DNA of 64,000 nucleotides from an uncultured Hungatella sp. (GCA_910585435.1 CAJUEJ010000003.1:1-64000); one strand, 5' to 3'; shown: positions 35,207-44,260, counted from the first letter of the stretch. The notes: a model not told the origin generated them from the sequence alone. Program-made: numbers and translations.

Positions 35207-35234
35207 AAAAACCCCGAACCAAAGTGGTTCAGGG
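35207..35234 (-). terminator. Terminator of the FMN riboswitch
   Basis: CCCTGAACCA (35225-35234) pairs fully with TGGTTCGGGG (35212-35221), followed by T5. It lies between the aptamer and ribD and would end transcription when FMN is bound. Confidence 0.9.
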
Positions 35235-35346
35235 CCATCAGGAATCAACCGCAGCATCCGCCTATCCAATGACAAAAACAAAGCTCCGGAATGTAAAAAC
35301 AATCCAGAGCAATTATCATGCAAACGGAATCTATCTCCTGCACATC

Positions 35347-35459
35347 ACAATCTTCTTCCATCCAGACTATACTGTCGGCTTCGGAATCTCACCGAATCAT
35401 GCCATACGGCTCGTGGGCTATACCACCGGTAGGGAATCACACCCTGCCCTGAAGATCTC
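35347..35459 (-). ncRNA. FMN riboswitch aptamer (RFN element)
   Basis: The minus strand carries the RFN landmarks in order: ATCTTCAGGGCAGGGTG, CCCTACCGGTGG, AGCCCACGAGCC, GATTCGGTGAGATTCCG, GCCGACAGTATAGTCTGGATG, then the closing GAAGAAGAT. It controls the rib operon in response to FMN. Confidence 0.97.
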
Positions 35460-35474
35460 TTTTCAATTTTTCTC

Positions 35475-35503
35475 ATTATAACTCTTTATAAGATTTTATG
35501 CAA
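35475..35503 (-). promoter_or_regulatory. rib operon promoter inside the end of the MocR gene
   Basis: TTGCAT (35498-35503), 17 bases, TATAAT (35475-35480). The -10 overlaps the TAA stop of the upstream regulator gene, and the riboswitch begins about 16 bases later. Confidence 0.7.
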
Positions 35504-36897
35504 CCATAAATTCTCTCCGCGATCTCCCCCGCCCTCTCAACATCAACCGACGAATAATTCATCACATAGACATTTTCCACTCCGCTTTCCCCATAATAAT
35601 ATTTGGAAAGAGGCACCAATTTAACCCCCTTTGTCCTGGCCCGTTCCATAACCGCAGCCTCCGGCACCTTCGTCCTGATGGTCAGCAGAAAATGAAGCCC
35701 TGCCTCCTCCCCGGATATCTCCACCATATCTGCCAGCCTGCTGTTTAAAAACGCCTCCACCAGCCTGTCCCTCTTCCTCCGATAATAATTTCTCAGCCGG
35801 TTTATATGGGCCTCAAACTTGCCTTCCATAATAAAATTGGCCAGGGTATACTGCTCAAAATTAGAAACCGTGCAAGAATAAAAAGACAGCTTCTCATAAA
35901 ACTGCTCCGCCAGGTTGCGGGGCAGGACCATGTAGCTGATACGCACCGTAGAGCACAGTGTCTTTGTAAAGGTATTCATATAAATCACCTTCTCCGACTT
36001 ATCGATGCTCTGCAGGGTTGGAATCGGCTGCCCGCTGAGGCGCAGCTCGCTGTCATAATCATCTTCTATAATATACCGCCCCTCTTTCCTGGCCGCCCAC
36101 CCCAGCAGCTCGTACCGTCTGCTGATAGGCATAACAATCCCCGTAGGATAATGGTGGGACGGGGTAATATGCACAATATCCCCCTTCTTCTCCTCCAGTT
36201 CAGAGATACAGATGCCGTTTTCATCCATGGAAATCCACTGACATGGCACCTGAAAGCTTTTATAGATCCTCTCCAGCTTCCTGTATCCGGGATTTTCAAC
36301 CCCATAGATCTTGTCATTCCCTAAAAGCTGGATCAAAAGACCATACAGATATTCGGTCCCCGCCCCGATGATAATCTGATCCGGGCTGACCCACATCCCT
36401 CTGAATTCCTGCAAGTATCTGGAAATGCTTTCCCGCAAGGCCAGGATTCCCCCGCAGGGGGAATTGGTCATCAGCTGAACCCGGCTGTCGCTTAAAAGCT
36501 CCCGGATCCCCTTGGACCAGGTGGTAAAGGGAAAAAGCTCCGACGAAGTCTGATTGCTGGAAAAATCTGCGAAATAGGATACATCCCCTCCGGTCAGAGG
36601 AACCATCTGCCGTGTAAAGCCTTTCTTCGGCTCTGCCATAACATTTCCCAGGCCTCCGAAATCCGCCACATAAAAGCCTCTTTTAGGCATGGAATAGATA
36701 TAGCCTTCCGCTGCCAGGCGGGCATATGCGTTTTCAACGGTAATCACGCTGACTCCCAGATTCGAAGCAAAGATCCGCTTGGAGGGCAGCTTCTCCCCTG
36801 CTTTTAATTCTCCCTTCAGAATATCATTTTTAATGCTTTTATATAAATACTCATACAACGAATCCGCTCCTGTATTCGTCACATCATATGTAAGCAT
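35476..36897 (-). CDS. MocR/PdxR-type PLP-dependent regulator
   Basis: The 473-residue product joins a GntR-type winged helix (residues about 10-75: SIKNDILKGELKAGEKLPSKRIFASNLGVSVITVENAYARLAAEGYI-like region) to a class I aminotransferase fold. The PLP lysine is probably in NTFTKTL, followed by RISYMVLP. MocR proteins use PLP as an effector and often control vitamin B6 or amino-acid genes. Here no pdx gene is adjacent. The divergent degV and the immediately downstream rib operon are the candidate targets. Confidence 0.9.
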   Translation of the reverse strand: MLTYDVTNTGADSLYEYLYKSIKNDILKGELKAGEKLPSKRIFASNLGVSVITVENAYARLAAEGYIYSMPKRGFYVADFGGLGNVMAEPKKGFTRQMVPLTGGDVSYFADFSSNQTSSELFPFTTWSKGIRELLSDSRVQLMTNSPCGGILALRESISRYLQEFRGMWVSPDQIIIGAGTEYLYGLLIQLLGNDKIYGVENPGYRKLERIYKSFQVPCQWISMDENGICISELEEKKGDIVHITPSHHYPTGIVMPISRRYELLGWAARKEGRYIIEDDYDSELRLSGQPIPTLQSIDKSEKVIYMNTFTKTLCSTVRISYMVLPRNLAEQFYEKLSFYSCTVSNFEQYTLANFIMEGKFEAHINRLRNYYRRKRDRLVEAFLNSRLADMVEISGEEAGLHFLLTIRTKVPEAAVMERARTKGVKLVPLSKYYYGESGVENVYVMNYSSVDVERAGEIAERIYGCIKSYKEL

Positions 36898-37214
36898 ACC
36901 TTCATTGCTCTCCGATCTGACCTTACTGATTATATCTAAACCACAGGTTTTTTAAAGGTCACATTGGCATTATACTTGAAATCACAGGGCAAGTAAAGGG
37001 AGCGGGCGGAAATTTTTTGTGGAAATTATCAATGCATTATATAGTTTTAATAACCATATAATATTTTTTTCATAACCTTATCTTGAGATATAAAACCACA
37101 AAAATGATTGCATTTTTCATGCAACCGTAGTATGATTCTATTATAAACAGATGCTGCCCTGGTGTATTAACCCGTTACGGCAGCTTAAATATTACCACAA
37201 AGAGGTTATTCCAT
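36898..37214. promoter_or_regulatory. Divergent MocR/degV promoter region
   Basis: For degV: TTGCAT (37108-37113), 17 bases, TATGAT (37131-37136), with a perfect dyad TTGCAT-N5-ATGCAA (37108-37124) over the -35 and spacer. For the MocR gene: TTTACT, 17 bases and TATAAT lie on the minus strand around 36965-36995. The rest is AT-rich with no ORF. Confidence 0.6.
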
Positions 37215-38120
37215 ATGAGTGAAGCATTTCATATTATCAGCGACGGTTCCTGTGACCTTCCCGGGGATCTGGTACAGGAAAAAAACATCACCGTAGTTCC
37301 TTTCTACGTTTCCTTTGACGATGAGCATTATTTTAAGGAAAATGAAGAGATCGGCATCCGGGATTTCTATCAGCAGATGGTAGACAAAAAGGGGGTATAT
37401 CCAAAGTCCTCCATGCCTTCCATCCAGGATTATGAAGAGGCTTTTCTGCCTTTTGCAAAACAAGGGATTCCGATTATCTGCATCTGTATCACCACAAAAT
37501 TCAGCGGCTCCATGCAGTCCGCCCTCAATGCCCGGGCCCTTGTCCTGGAAAGCTGTCCGGATGCCCGGATCACGGTCATAGACGCCACTGTCAATACTGT
37601 CCTCCAGGGTCAGTATGTATTGGAGGCAGCCGGCCTGCGGGATCACGGTATCAGTTATGAGGACACCATAGCACGGCTGGAGGAAATCAAAAGCACCGGG
37701 CGGATTTTCTTCACAGTAGGCAATATGGAGTATTTAAAGCACGGCGGCCGGATCGGAAAAGTAGCCGCCCTGGCAGGAAACATTTTGGACATCCGCCCTG
37801 TAATCACTCTGAAGCAGGGGGAGATCTTCCCCTCCGGCGCCGACCGAGGAAGGAAACGCACCACAAGGAAGGTTATGAATCTTCTCCTGGAATACCTGGA
37901 GGAAAGCAGCCTTGGGATTAAAGCGTACAGTCTTGCAGTAGGCTATGGGTATGATATAGAAGAAGGCCTTGCCTTCCGGGATCAGGCCTTGTCCCTGCTT
38001 CAGGACAAGGGATATGAGATAAAAGAGATTCCCGTTTACCAGATCGGGGCCACTATCGGCGTACATACCGGGCCTTATCCTCTGGGCTTTGGAATCATTG
38101 AAAAAGGAATACGGAATTAA
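37215..38120 (+). CDS. DegV-family fatty-acid-binding protein
   Basis: The 301-residue product has the DegV two-domain fold. Motifs are SDGSCDLP at the start, KSSMPSIQDY, the conserved TTKFSGSMQSA, and GRIGKVAALAGNILDIRPVI. DegV/FakB proteins bind a fatty acid so that the kinase FakA can phosphorylate it. No FakA gene is adjacent. AGAGG precedes the ATG. Its 3' end overlaps the convergent lrgB end by 4 bases. Confidence 0.93.
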   Translation: MSEAFHIISDGSCDLPGDLVQEKNITVVPFYVSFDDEHYFKENEEIGIRDFYQQMVDKKGVYPKSSMPSIQDYEEAFLPFAKQGIPIICICITTKFSGSMQSALNARALVLESCPDARITVIDATVNTVLQGQYVLEAAGLRDHGISYEDTIARLEEIKSTGRIFFTVGNMEYLKHGGRIGKVAALAGNILDIRPVITLKQGEIFPSGADRGRKRTTRKVMNLLLEYLEESSLGIKAYSLAVGYGYDIEEGLAFRDQALSLLQDKGYEIKEIPVYQIGATIGVHTGPYPLGFGIIEKGIRN

Positions 38121-38806
38121 AACTGCGCAAATACATTGGCACCGATGACTGTCAGTATTCCTGAAACAACGATGGACAGACTGCTCATGGCCCCCTCAAC
38201 ATCCCCCATCTCCATAGCCTTCGTGGTTCCTATGGCATGGGAGGATGTGCCTATGGCAATTCCCCTGGCAATAGGGTCCTGGATTTTAAAAACCCGGCAG
38301 ACTGTTTCGGCAATCATGTTGCCCAGAATACCTGTGACAATAATAACCGCCACGGTTATGGATACATATCCTCCCAACTCCTGGGAAACCCCCATTCCGA
38401 TAGCCGTGGTTATGGATTTGGGAAGCAGGGTGACGTATGACGCATGATCCAGTTTAAATAAAACCGCCAGAATAAAAATACTGCCAAGGCTGGTTAACAC
38501 TCCTGAGATAATTCCGGCAAACACAGCCTTATAGTTCTTCTTTAACAGCTCCAGCTGCTCATACAGCGGAACCGCAAGGCAGATGGTCGCCGGAGTCAGC
38601 AAAAAGCTGATATATCTGGCTCCCTCCTGATATACAGCATATTCTATGCCAAGAAGACGCAAAACCAGAATCACAATGACAATCCCGATCAGCAGAGGAT
38701 TAAAAACCGACCGTTTCAGCTTTCTTTTTATGACAATCCCTGCCTCATAGGCAGCCAGCGTGATAAACACTCCGAAAAATGCAGATGTCCCAAACAGCTC
38801 CTTCAT
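38117..38806 (-). CDS. lrgB: LrgB-family membrane protein
   Basis: The start at 38806 follows AAAGGAATG and gives 229 residues, normal for the LrgB/CidB family. It has six or seven membrane helices and the signature SITTAIGMGVSQELGG, then GTSSHAIGTTKAMEMGD. With LrgA it forms a holin-like pair linked in other Firmicutes to murein hydrolase export and pyruvate transport. It follows lrgA by 26 bases. Confidence 0.93.
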   Translation of the reverse strand: MKELFGTSAFFGVFITLAAYEAGIVIKRKLKRSVFNPLLIGIVIVILVLRLLGIEYAVYQEGARYISFLLTPATICLAVPLYEQLELLKKNYKAVFAGIISGVLTSLGSIFILAVLFKLDHASYVTLLPKSITTAIGMGVSQELGGYVSITVAVIIVTGILGNMIAETVCRVFKIQDPIARGIAIGTSSHAIGTTKAMEMGDVEGAMSSLSIVVSGILTVIGANVFAQF

Positions 38807-38832
38807 AAAGCTTTCATTCCTTTCCCTGATTC

Positions 38833-39195
38833 TCAGACTCTTTCCCTCTTCTTCCCCATCCTCATCACTGCCTGCACCACCCTTCCGGATACGGCCATGA
38901 CAGCAACCGTGGAGACGACAGTAATCACCGTATAAGAAAGCCACGCTGACTTTATAACCGGCCAGGAATCTATCAGGCCTGCGGCAGCAGGGATAAACAG
39001 AATAGGCATGATTTCGATGAGGAAGCTGCTGACCTCTTTCACAGCAGACACGGCAATCACTTTTCGTTCCAGACACACAAACAACAGGATAATGCCATAT
39101 ATACTTGCCGGAATCGGAAGCGGCAGGCATTCATGGAGCATCTCTCCCAGAAATGACAAAAACAGTATGATTCCAAATTGTTTTATATACTTCAA
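38833..39195 (-). CDS. lrgA: LrgA/CidA-family holin-like protein
   Basis: The 120-residue product has four membrane helices and the family motif PIPASIYGIILLF, with a basic C-terminus. It starts with TTG at 39195, seven bases after GAAGGG. An upstream promoter TTGACG-17-TATTTT and a dyad TTAGT-N3-ACTAA (39217-39229) next to the -10 suggest a dedicated repressor or activator. The usual LytTR regulator pair is not adjacent. Confidence 0.92.
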   Translation of the reverse strand: MKYIKQFGIILFLSFLGEMLHECLPLPIPASIYGIILLFVCLERKVIAVSAVKEVSSFLIEIMPILFIPAAAGLIDSWPVIKSAWLSYTVITVVSTVAVMAVSGRVVQAVMRMGKKRERV

Positions 39196-39344
39196 TTCTT
39201 TTCCCTTCTTCCAACATTAGTAGCACTAACTTAAAATATCACACAGTCTTCCTTCCGTCAACAAAAAATCCGGGTAAATGCTCCCTGGCAACAGGGATTA
39301 CTGACATTAACAATATTTTCTAATTCACAAAAACATAGTGCAAT

Positions 39345-39366
39345 CGAACATATATTCTGTTATAAT
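39345..39366 (+). promoter_or_regulatory. LexA-like box and -10 before the Y-family polymerase
   Basis: CGAACATATATTCTG (39345-39359) resembles the Gram-positive SOS box CGAAC-N4-GTTCG with one weak half, and abuts a perfect TATAAT (39361-39366). Confidence 0.7.
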
Positions 39367-39397
39367 ATCCTTACAGACTTTTTAAGGAGGCCTGCCT

Positions 39398-40924
39398 ATG
39401 AACGAACCCCCTGTTTATATTGCCATCGACCTGAAATCTTTCTACGCATCTGTTGAATGCACGGAGCGGCAGCTGAATCCTCTTACCACCCACCTTGTAG
39501 TTGCAGATGCCGAAAGGACAGAGAAAACCATCTGCCTTGCCGTATCCCCTTCTCTGAAAGCCTACGGCATTCCCGGAAGGGCAAGGCTGTTTCAAGTGAT
39601 TGAGCGGGTAAAGGAAATCAATCACAAGCGAAAGGATAAAGCCCCCGGAGGGAAGCTTACCGGTTCCTCTTTCCTTGCCTCTGAGCTGGCAGAGCACCCG
39701 GAGCTGGAGCTTTCTTTTATCATAGCCCCTCCCAGAATGGCATTTTATCTGAAATACAGCACCCTCATATACAATATTTATCTAAAATACATCGCCCCGG
39801 AGGATATGCATGTATACTCCATTGACGAAGTATTTATGGATGTGACCCACTATCTGAAAACCTACGGAACCACCCCCAAGGAGCTGGCCTCCAAAATCAT
39901 ACGGGATATCCTTGACACCACAGGAATGATCGCAACTGCCGGCATTGGCACCAACCTGTATCTGTGCAAGGTGGCAATGGATATTGTGGCCAAACATGTG
40001 GAGCCGGATGCATACGGAGTCCGCATTGCGCAGCTGGACGAGATGAGCTATCGCAGGCTTCTGTGGAACCACCGGCCTCTCACCGATTTCTGGCGGGTCG
40101 GGCACGGATACAAAAAAAGGCTGGAATCGGTGGGGCTTTTTACCATGGGCGACATCGCACGCTGCTCCCTGGGGACAGACAAGGATTATTACAATGAGGA
40201 TCTCCTCTACAGCCTGTTTGGCATCAATGCAGAGCTTTTAATCGACCATGCCTGGGGTTTTGAGCCTGTCACCATGGACTTAATCAAAGCCTACAAGCCG
40301 GAGACAAACAGCCTAAGCTCCGGCCAGGTGCTGCAAAGCCCCTATGACACTGAAAAAGGAAAACTGATTGTACAGGAGATGACTGACCTGCTTATCCTGG
40401 ATTTAGTAGAAAAAAAGCTGGTGACTGACCAGATGGTTCTTACCATCGGATACGATATTGACAATCTCTGGGCACCGGAAATCAAAGGGGCTTATAAAGG
40501 AGAAGTCACCACCGACCATTACGGAAGGAAGATCCCAAAGCCTGCCCACGGCAGCATCAACCTAAACTGCCGCACCTCCTCCACCCGGATCATCATGGAT
40601 GCCGTCATGGAACTATATGAGCAAATCATCAATCCTAAGCTTTTGATCCGCCGTGTGACCATCGCGGCAAACCATCTGGTTGATGAGGCACAGGCCAAAG
40701 AAACGGGACAGTTTGAGCAGCTGGATTTGTTTACAGATTATGCTTCTCTGGAAAAGGAACGGAAAGAGGAGGAAGAAAGACGCTCCAGAGAGCGAAAGCT
40801 CCAGGAAGCCATGCTGTCTGTGAAAAAGAAATTTGGAAAAAATGCGATCCTGAAAGGCATGAACCTGCAGGAGGGAGGCACCACCATAGAACGGAATCAT
40901 CAAATCGGAGGTCATAAAGCATGA
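39398..40924 (+). CDS. Y-family DNA polymerase (UmuC/UvrX type)
   Basis: The 508-residue product is a translesion polymerase with the catalytic IAIDLKSFYASVEC at the N-terminus and the second acidic pair in YSIDEVFMDVT. It also has a fingers/thumb region and a little-finger domain, then a charged coiled C-terminus. The length exceeds DinB and fits the UvrX/UmuC group of Firmicutes. A perfect AAGGAGG precedes the ATG and a LexA-like box lies at the promoter, so it is probably SOS-induced. It overlaps the YolD gene by 4 bases (ATGA). Confidence 0.93.
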   Translation: MNEPPVYIAIDLKSFYASVECTERQLNPLTTHLVVADAERTEKTICLAVSPSLKAYGIPGRARLFQVIERVKEINHKRKDKAPGGKLTGSSFLASELAEHPELELSFIIAPPRMAFYLKYSTLIYNIYLKYIAPEDMHVYSIDEVFMDVTHYLKTYGTTPKELASKIIRDILDTTGMIATAGIGTNLYLCKVAMDIVAKHVEPDAYGVRIAQLDEMSYRRLLWNHRPLTDFWRVGHGYKKRLESVGLFTMGDIARCSLGTDKDYYNEDLLYSLFGINAELLIDHAWGFEPVTMDLIKAYKPETNSLSSGQVLQSPYDTEKGKLIVQEMTDLLILDLVEKKLVTDQMVLTIGYDIDNLWAPEIKGAYKGEVTTDHYGRKIPKPAHGSINLNCRTSSTRIIMDAVMELYEQIINPKLLIRRVTIAANHLVDEAQAKETGQFEQLDLFTDYASLEKERKEEEERRSRERKLQEAMLSVKKKFGKNAILKGMNLQEGGTTIERNHQIGGHKA

Positions 40925-41361
40925 AAAGACAGGAAGAACATACGTATGATGACATCATCCATCTTCCCCGCCATGTATCCTCCAGGCATCCCCAGATGTC
41001 CCTTTTAAACCGGGCGGCACAGTTTTCACCCTTCGCTGCCCTCACCGGACACGAGGCAGCTATCCACGAAGCGGCACGGCTGACAGATACCTTTGTCGAG
41101 CCGGACGAAGACAAGAAAGAGCAGTTGGATGAACAGCTTCAGCTAATCAGGGAAAATCTGGATAAACAGCCGGAATGTGAAGTCACATATTTTCAGCCGG
41201 ACGAAAAAAAGGACGGCGGAACCTATGTGACCTTCTGCGGCAGGGTGAAAAAAATCGATGTATATGAACACCGGATTGTTTTCACAGACCAAACAGCGCT
41301 TCCCGTAAAATATATCGTTTCAATCCAGGGAGCGCTGTTTCAGGATATGGATATTTTATAA
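40921..41361 (+). CDS. YolD-like protein
   Basis: The 146-residue product matches the YolD-like family that accompanies UvrX/UmuC polymerases: RAAQFSPFAALTGHEAAI near residue 30 and a C-terminal beta domain ending VKYIVSIQGALFQ. The function is unknown; a structural relation to UmuD has been proposed. It is translationally coupled to the polymerase gene. Confidence 0.9.
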   Translation: MKRQEEHTYDDIIHLPRHVSSRHPQMSLLNRAAQFSPFAALTGHEAAIHEAARLTDTFVEPDEDKKEQLDEQLQLIRENLDKQPECEVTYFQPDEKKDGGTYVTFCGRVKKIDVYEHRIVFTDQTALPVKYIVSIQGALFQDMDIL

Positions 41362-41628
41362 ATGCAGGCGGGAAAGATGCCACTCATGTGCAAAATAATT
41401 GTACCACAGAGTAAATGTTTTTCTGGTTCCATACAGCATGGCGGCACATGAGAAATTCACTCCCACCTTGTTCCTGTCCTGATCCTCGGACAGCACTTTA
41501 TCTATTGTAATGGTAATAAGCTCTCCCGTTTTGTCACGGAACCGAAATCGCATCGGTGTAATTTTCCCATTGGTATCCGTGCAGGAAATCATCTGTACAG
41601 GAATATCAACACACAGTATGCTTTCCAC
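41356..41628 (-). CDS. Small protein of unknown function under a LexA box
   Basis: The gene starts with GTG at 41628 behind GGGAGTGTGAAGG. The 90 residues are predicted beta-rich with an aromatic end (LWYNYFAHEWHLSRLHL), no signal and no known motif. Its promoter carries a near-consensus LexA box, and it converges on the polymerase/YolD operon with a 6-base overlap. It is probably an SOS gene that works with the polymerase, but this is inference. Confidence 0.75.
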   Translation of the reverse strand: MESILCVDIPVQMISCTDTNGKITPMRFRFRDKTGELITITIDKVLSEDQDRNKVGVNFSCAAMLYGTRKTFTLWYNYFAHEWHLSRLHL

Positions 41629-41650
41629 CCTTCACACTCCCTTCCGGCTT

Positions 41651-42048
41651 TCATGTTACATCTATCATATCGTATCGAACATATGTTTGTAAACAAGAAA
41701 TATCTGGAAAGTCTGCAGATACTATCTGCGGCGGGCCGTCGTAGCGCAGGGTCAGCCTGTAGCGTGCCTTCCCGTGGGGAGATACTGCCCTGTCCCCTCT
41801 CTGGAGATTGGAAAATTCACCTATATAAGTAGGCTTGTCCTGTACCCGCTCATCTGTGAGCAGCCAGCCGTCAATCAGAAAAACCGGAGTCCCCTGCATT
41901 AAATTCTCTTCCCCTAAAGCAATTACCCCGGATCTCCCATAGGGAGGAGGGGTCTCATATTTGTTGTCCTTATAGAACAGAAAGGTCAAAAAAGTACCAG
42001 GACAGCCAAAAATACGGGCAAATGCCACCACATTTTCTGCTTTTTCAC
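41651..42048 (-). pseudogene. Remnant of a membrane sensor (N-terminal part only)
   Basis: GTG at 42048 behind GGGAGGAGCC starts a membrane anchor (KKQKMWWHLPVFLAVLVLF). A shift at a T6 run (41988-41993) then leads into an extracytoplasmic segment (ETPPPYGRSGVIAL, PVFLIDGWLL, SPHGKARYRLTLRYDGPPQ) like that before 7TM/kinase sensors. The frame ends after about 100 more residues, at the LexA promoter of the next gene; no kinase domain follows. It is clearly incomplete. Confidence 0.65.
41664..41693 (-). promoter_or_regulatory. LexA-controlled promoter of the 90-residue gene
   Basis: TTTACA (41688-41693), 18 bases, TATGAT (41664-41669) with the SOS box CAAACATATGTTCG (41676-41689) in the spacer. 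Confidence 0.8.
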
Positions 42049-42078
42049 AGGCTCCTCCCTTCTATATTAAGGTTTACC

Positions 42079-42397
42079 TTAAGGGCTCTCCGGAACAAAA
42101 CGGTATCCCTGCCCCCAGACAGTCTCAATAAAATGGTGCTCCTTCCAGGCCTTATCCAGCTTCCGCCGAAGCCTGGACATGTGTATCTGCACTGTCTGGC
42201 CGCCGTCCCAGGGCTGTCCGCTCCAAAAGGCTTCAAAAATTTCCCTCAATGTAAAAAATATGCTCCGGATGCTCCGAAAGCCGCCACAAAATGTCAAACT
42301 CCAGGGGAGTCAGAACCAGCGCTTTCTCATGAACTGATACGATCCGTTCTGTCTGATCCAAAAAGAAGGAGTCAAAGCAAAGCCTCAAAGGATTCAT
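42079..42397 (-). pseudogene. Remnant of an OmpR-type response regulator
   Basis: Only the DNA-binding half remains: the winged helix starts FDSFFLDQTERIVSV, LTPLEFDILWRLSEHPEHIF and, after a frameshift at a T6 run (42253-42258, one T too many), continues TLREIFEAFW, VQIHMSRLRRKLD and TVWGQGYRFVPESP. The receiver domain is absent. It precedes the sensor remnant in the same direction, so a whole two-component system has decayed here. Confidence 0.7.
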
Positions 42398-42451
42398 CCT
42401 TCAAGGCTTCGTCTGAATATTCCTCTTATTCTCTTTTCACTGTCTGCTGTA

Positions 42452-44152
42452 TTATCCAAGGCTGCTTTTCAGCTTAAACCTTTCCACAAGTCCTTTCATA
42501 ATCTGTGACTGGCTGGACAACTCTTCGCTTGCGGCCGCGCTTTCCTGGGCAGTTGCCGAGTTTGTCTGTACAACACTGGAAATCTGGTCGATTCCCATGG
42601 TGATCTGTGCGATGGAATCCGCTTGCATGCTGCTGGCCTCTGAAATCTGACCGATAATGCCAGCCATTTCGTTTACGCCATTTACTGCCTGAAGCAGGGA
42701 CTGGGCTGTCTCATCGGCAATCCGGGTTCCGTTTTCAACTGCATTCAATGAATTTTCAATCAAAACAGAGGTGTTCTTCGAGGCCTCTGCGCTCTTGCTT
42801 GCCAGATTGCGGACCTCATCTGCCACTACTGCAAACCCTTTTCCGGCTGCACCTGCACGAGCCGCCTCCACAGCAGCGTTAAGGGCAAGTATGTTGGTCT
42901 GGAAAGCAATATCTTCAATCGTCTTAATAATTTTACCGATTTCGCTGGAGCAGCTGCTGATATCCTCCATCGCCTGTATCATCTGCTGCATTTTTTCGTT
43001 GCTCACATTCATTTCCATGCTGATGCCGCCTGCCTTTGCATTGGCCTGCTGTGCATTGTCTGCGTTCTGCTTCACTTTGTCGGAGATTTCATTGATGGTG
43101 GCCGCAAGCTCCTCCACGGAGCTTGCCTGTTGTGTCGCCCCCTGGGAAAGAGCCTGGGCGCCGCTGGATACCTGCTCGGATCCGCTTGCGACCTGAGCAG
43201 AGCTTTGATTGATCTGCAGCATCGTGTCGTTAAGCTTTTCGGCAATGCCCCGGAAGGAAACAAGCACTGGCTGGAATCCCCCTGTATATTCCTCCTCACA
43301 GATGGAATCCACTGTGAAATCTCCGGCAGCCATTTTAGCAAGGAATTTGTTCTCATCGTCAATAATAAGCTGAAGCTTATGGATTAATCTGCGCACCTGT
43401 TCAGCGAGAACCCCCAGTTCATCCCTGGAGGTATAGGAGATCTTCACATCCAAATCGCCCTCCGCCATTTTAATAGCGGCATTCTCGATTTCGGAAACAG
43501 GCTCCTTAATGAGACGCACAACCACAAATGAGAAATAAACTCCGATAAGGATGATTACAAGTATCACTGCCGCCATTACGAAGGTGGCTGTCCTGTACAG
43601 GAAAAAGCTTTCCTTTGTGGCAGCGTCACTGCCTTCTGTATTGTAAACGATAATATCATTGAAGGCACTGTCTAAAGAATTGTAAAGTCCTACACATTCA
43701 CCTTCCAGAATGGCGCGGGCTTCCTCAGAGCGGCCCTCCTTGGCTAAGGCCATTATCTCTTCATCTGCTTTATCGTACTGACTCCACAGATTCATGGCAT
43801 TCTCATAGAAATCCCGCTCTTCTTCGTCAATCATTCCCCCATATGTGGCTAAGAGGGTATCCATCTCTTCTTTTTCCTTCTGGAGATACTGAAGGCTGGA
43901 TGCCTCCACGTCATCAGAAATCGCCGTAAGATAGCCTAATTCATTAAGGCGGATATTTGAAAGGGTAGACGTCAGATCCCTTGCTGTATTAATACTGGGA
44001 AGCCAGCTTGTTGAAATATCACTTGTCATGTCATTCATCCGGCCCATAAGGCTAAATGACATACCGCCGATAACAAGCATGCCTATCAGCGCAACTCCTA
44101 TAAGGACATAAAGTTTAAATCTGATTCTTAAATTTCGTATGTAATTGATCAC
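42452..44152 (-). CDS. Methyl-accepting chemotaxis protein
   Basis: The 566-residue product uses a GTG start behind AAGGAGG (8 bases). It has two membrane helices (about 12-32 and 190-212) enclosing a four-helix-bundle sensor domain. A HAMP domain and a long signalling helix pair follow, with the tip EDIAFQTNILALNAAVEAARAG. The ligand is unknown. The gene is monocistronic, and no other chemotaxis gene is in the window. Confidence 0.94.
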   Translation of the reverse strand: MINYIRNLRIRFKLYVLIGVALIGMLVIGGMSFSLMGRMNDMTSDISTSWLPSINTARDLTSTLSNIRLNELGYLTAISDDVEASSLQYLQKEKEEMDTLLATYGGMIDEEERDFYENAMNLWSQYDKADEEIMALAKEGRSEEARAILEGECVGLYNSLDSAFNDIIVYNTEGSDAATKESFFLYRTATFVMAAVILVIILIGVYFSFVVVRLIKEPVSEIENAAIKMAEGDLDVKISYTSRDELGVLAEQVRRLIHKLQLIIDDENKFLAKMAAGDFTVDSICEEEYTGGFQPVLVSFRGIAEKLNDTMLQINQSSAQVASGSEQVSSGAQALSQGATQQASSVEELAATINEISDKVKQNADNAQQANAKAGGISMEMNVSNEKMQQMIQAMEDISSCSSEIGKIIKTIEDIAFQTNILALNAAVEAARAGAAGKGFAVVADEVRNLASKSAEASKNTSVLIENSLNAVENGTRIADETAQSLLQAVNGVNEMAGIIGQISEASSMQADSIAQITMGIDQISSVVQTNSATAQESAAASEELSSQSQIMKGLVERFKLKSSLG

Positions 44153-44260
44153 GTCTCAAGCCTCCTTTTATGATCTTTTCGTCCGTAGCCGTGCATTTTC
44201 GCACAGCATTTTAATAATATATCGGCATGTTTGTTCTGGTATATAAGTAAAACCGAAGAT

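Noticed and set aside
39217..39229. Third copy of the feo operator at lrgAB
   Set aside because: The half-sites are similar (TTAG/CTAA) but the gap is five bases instead of six and the flanks differ.
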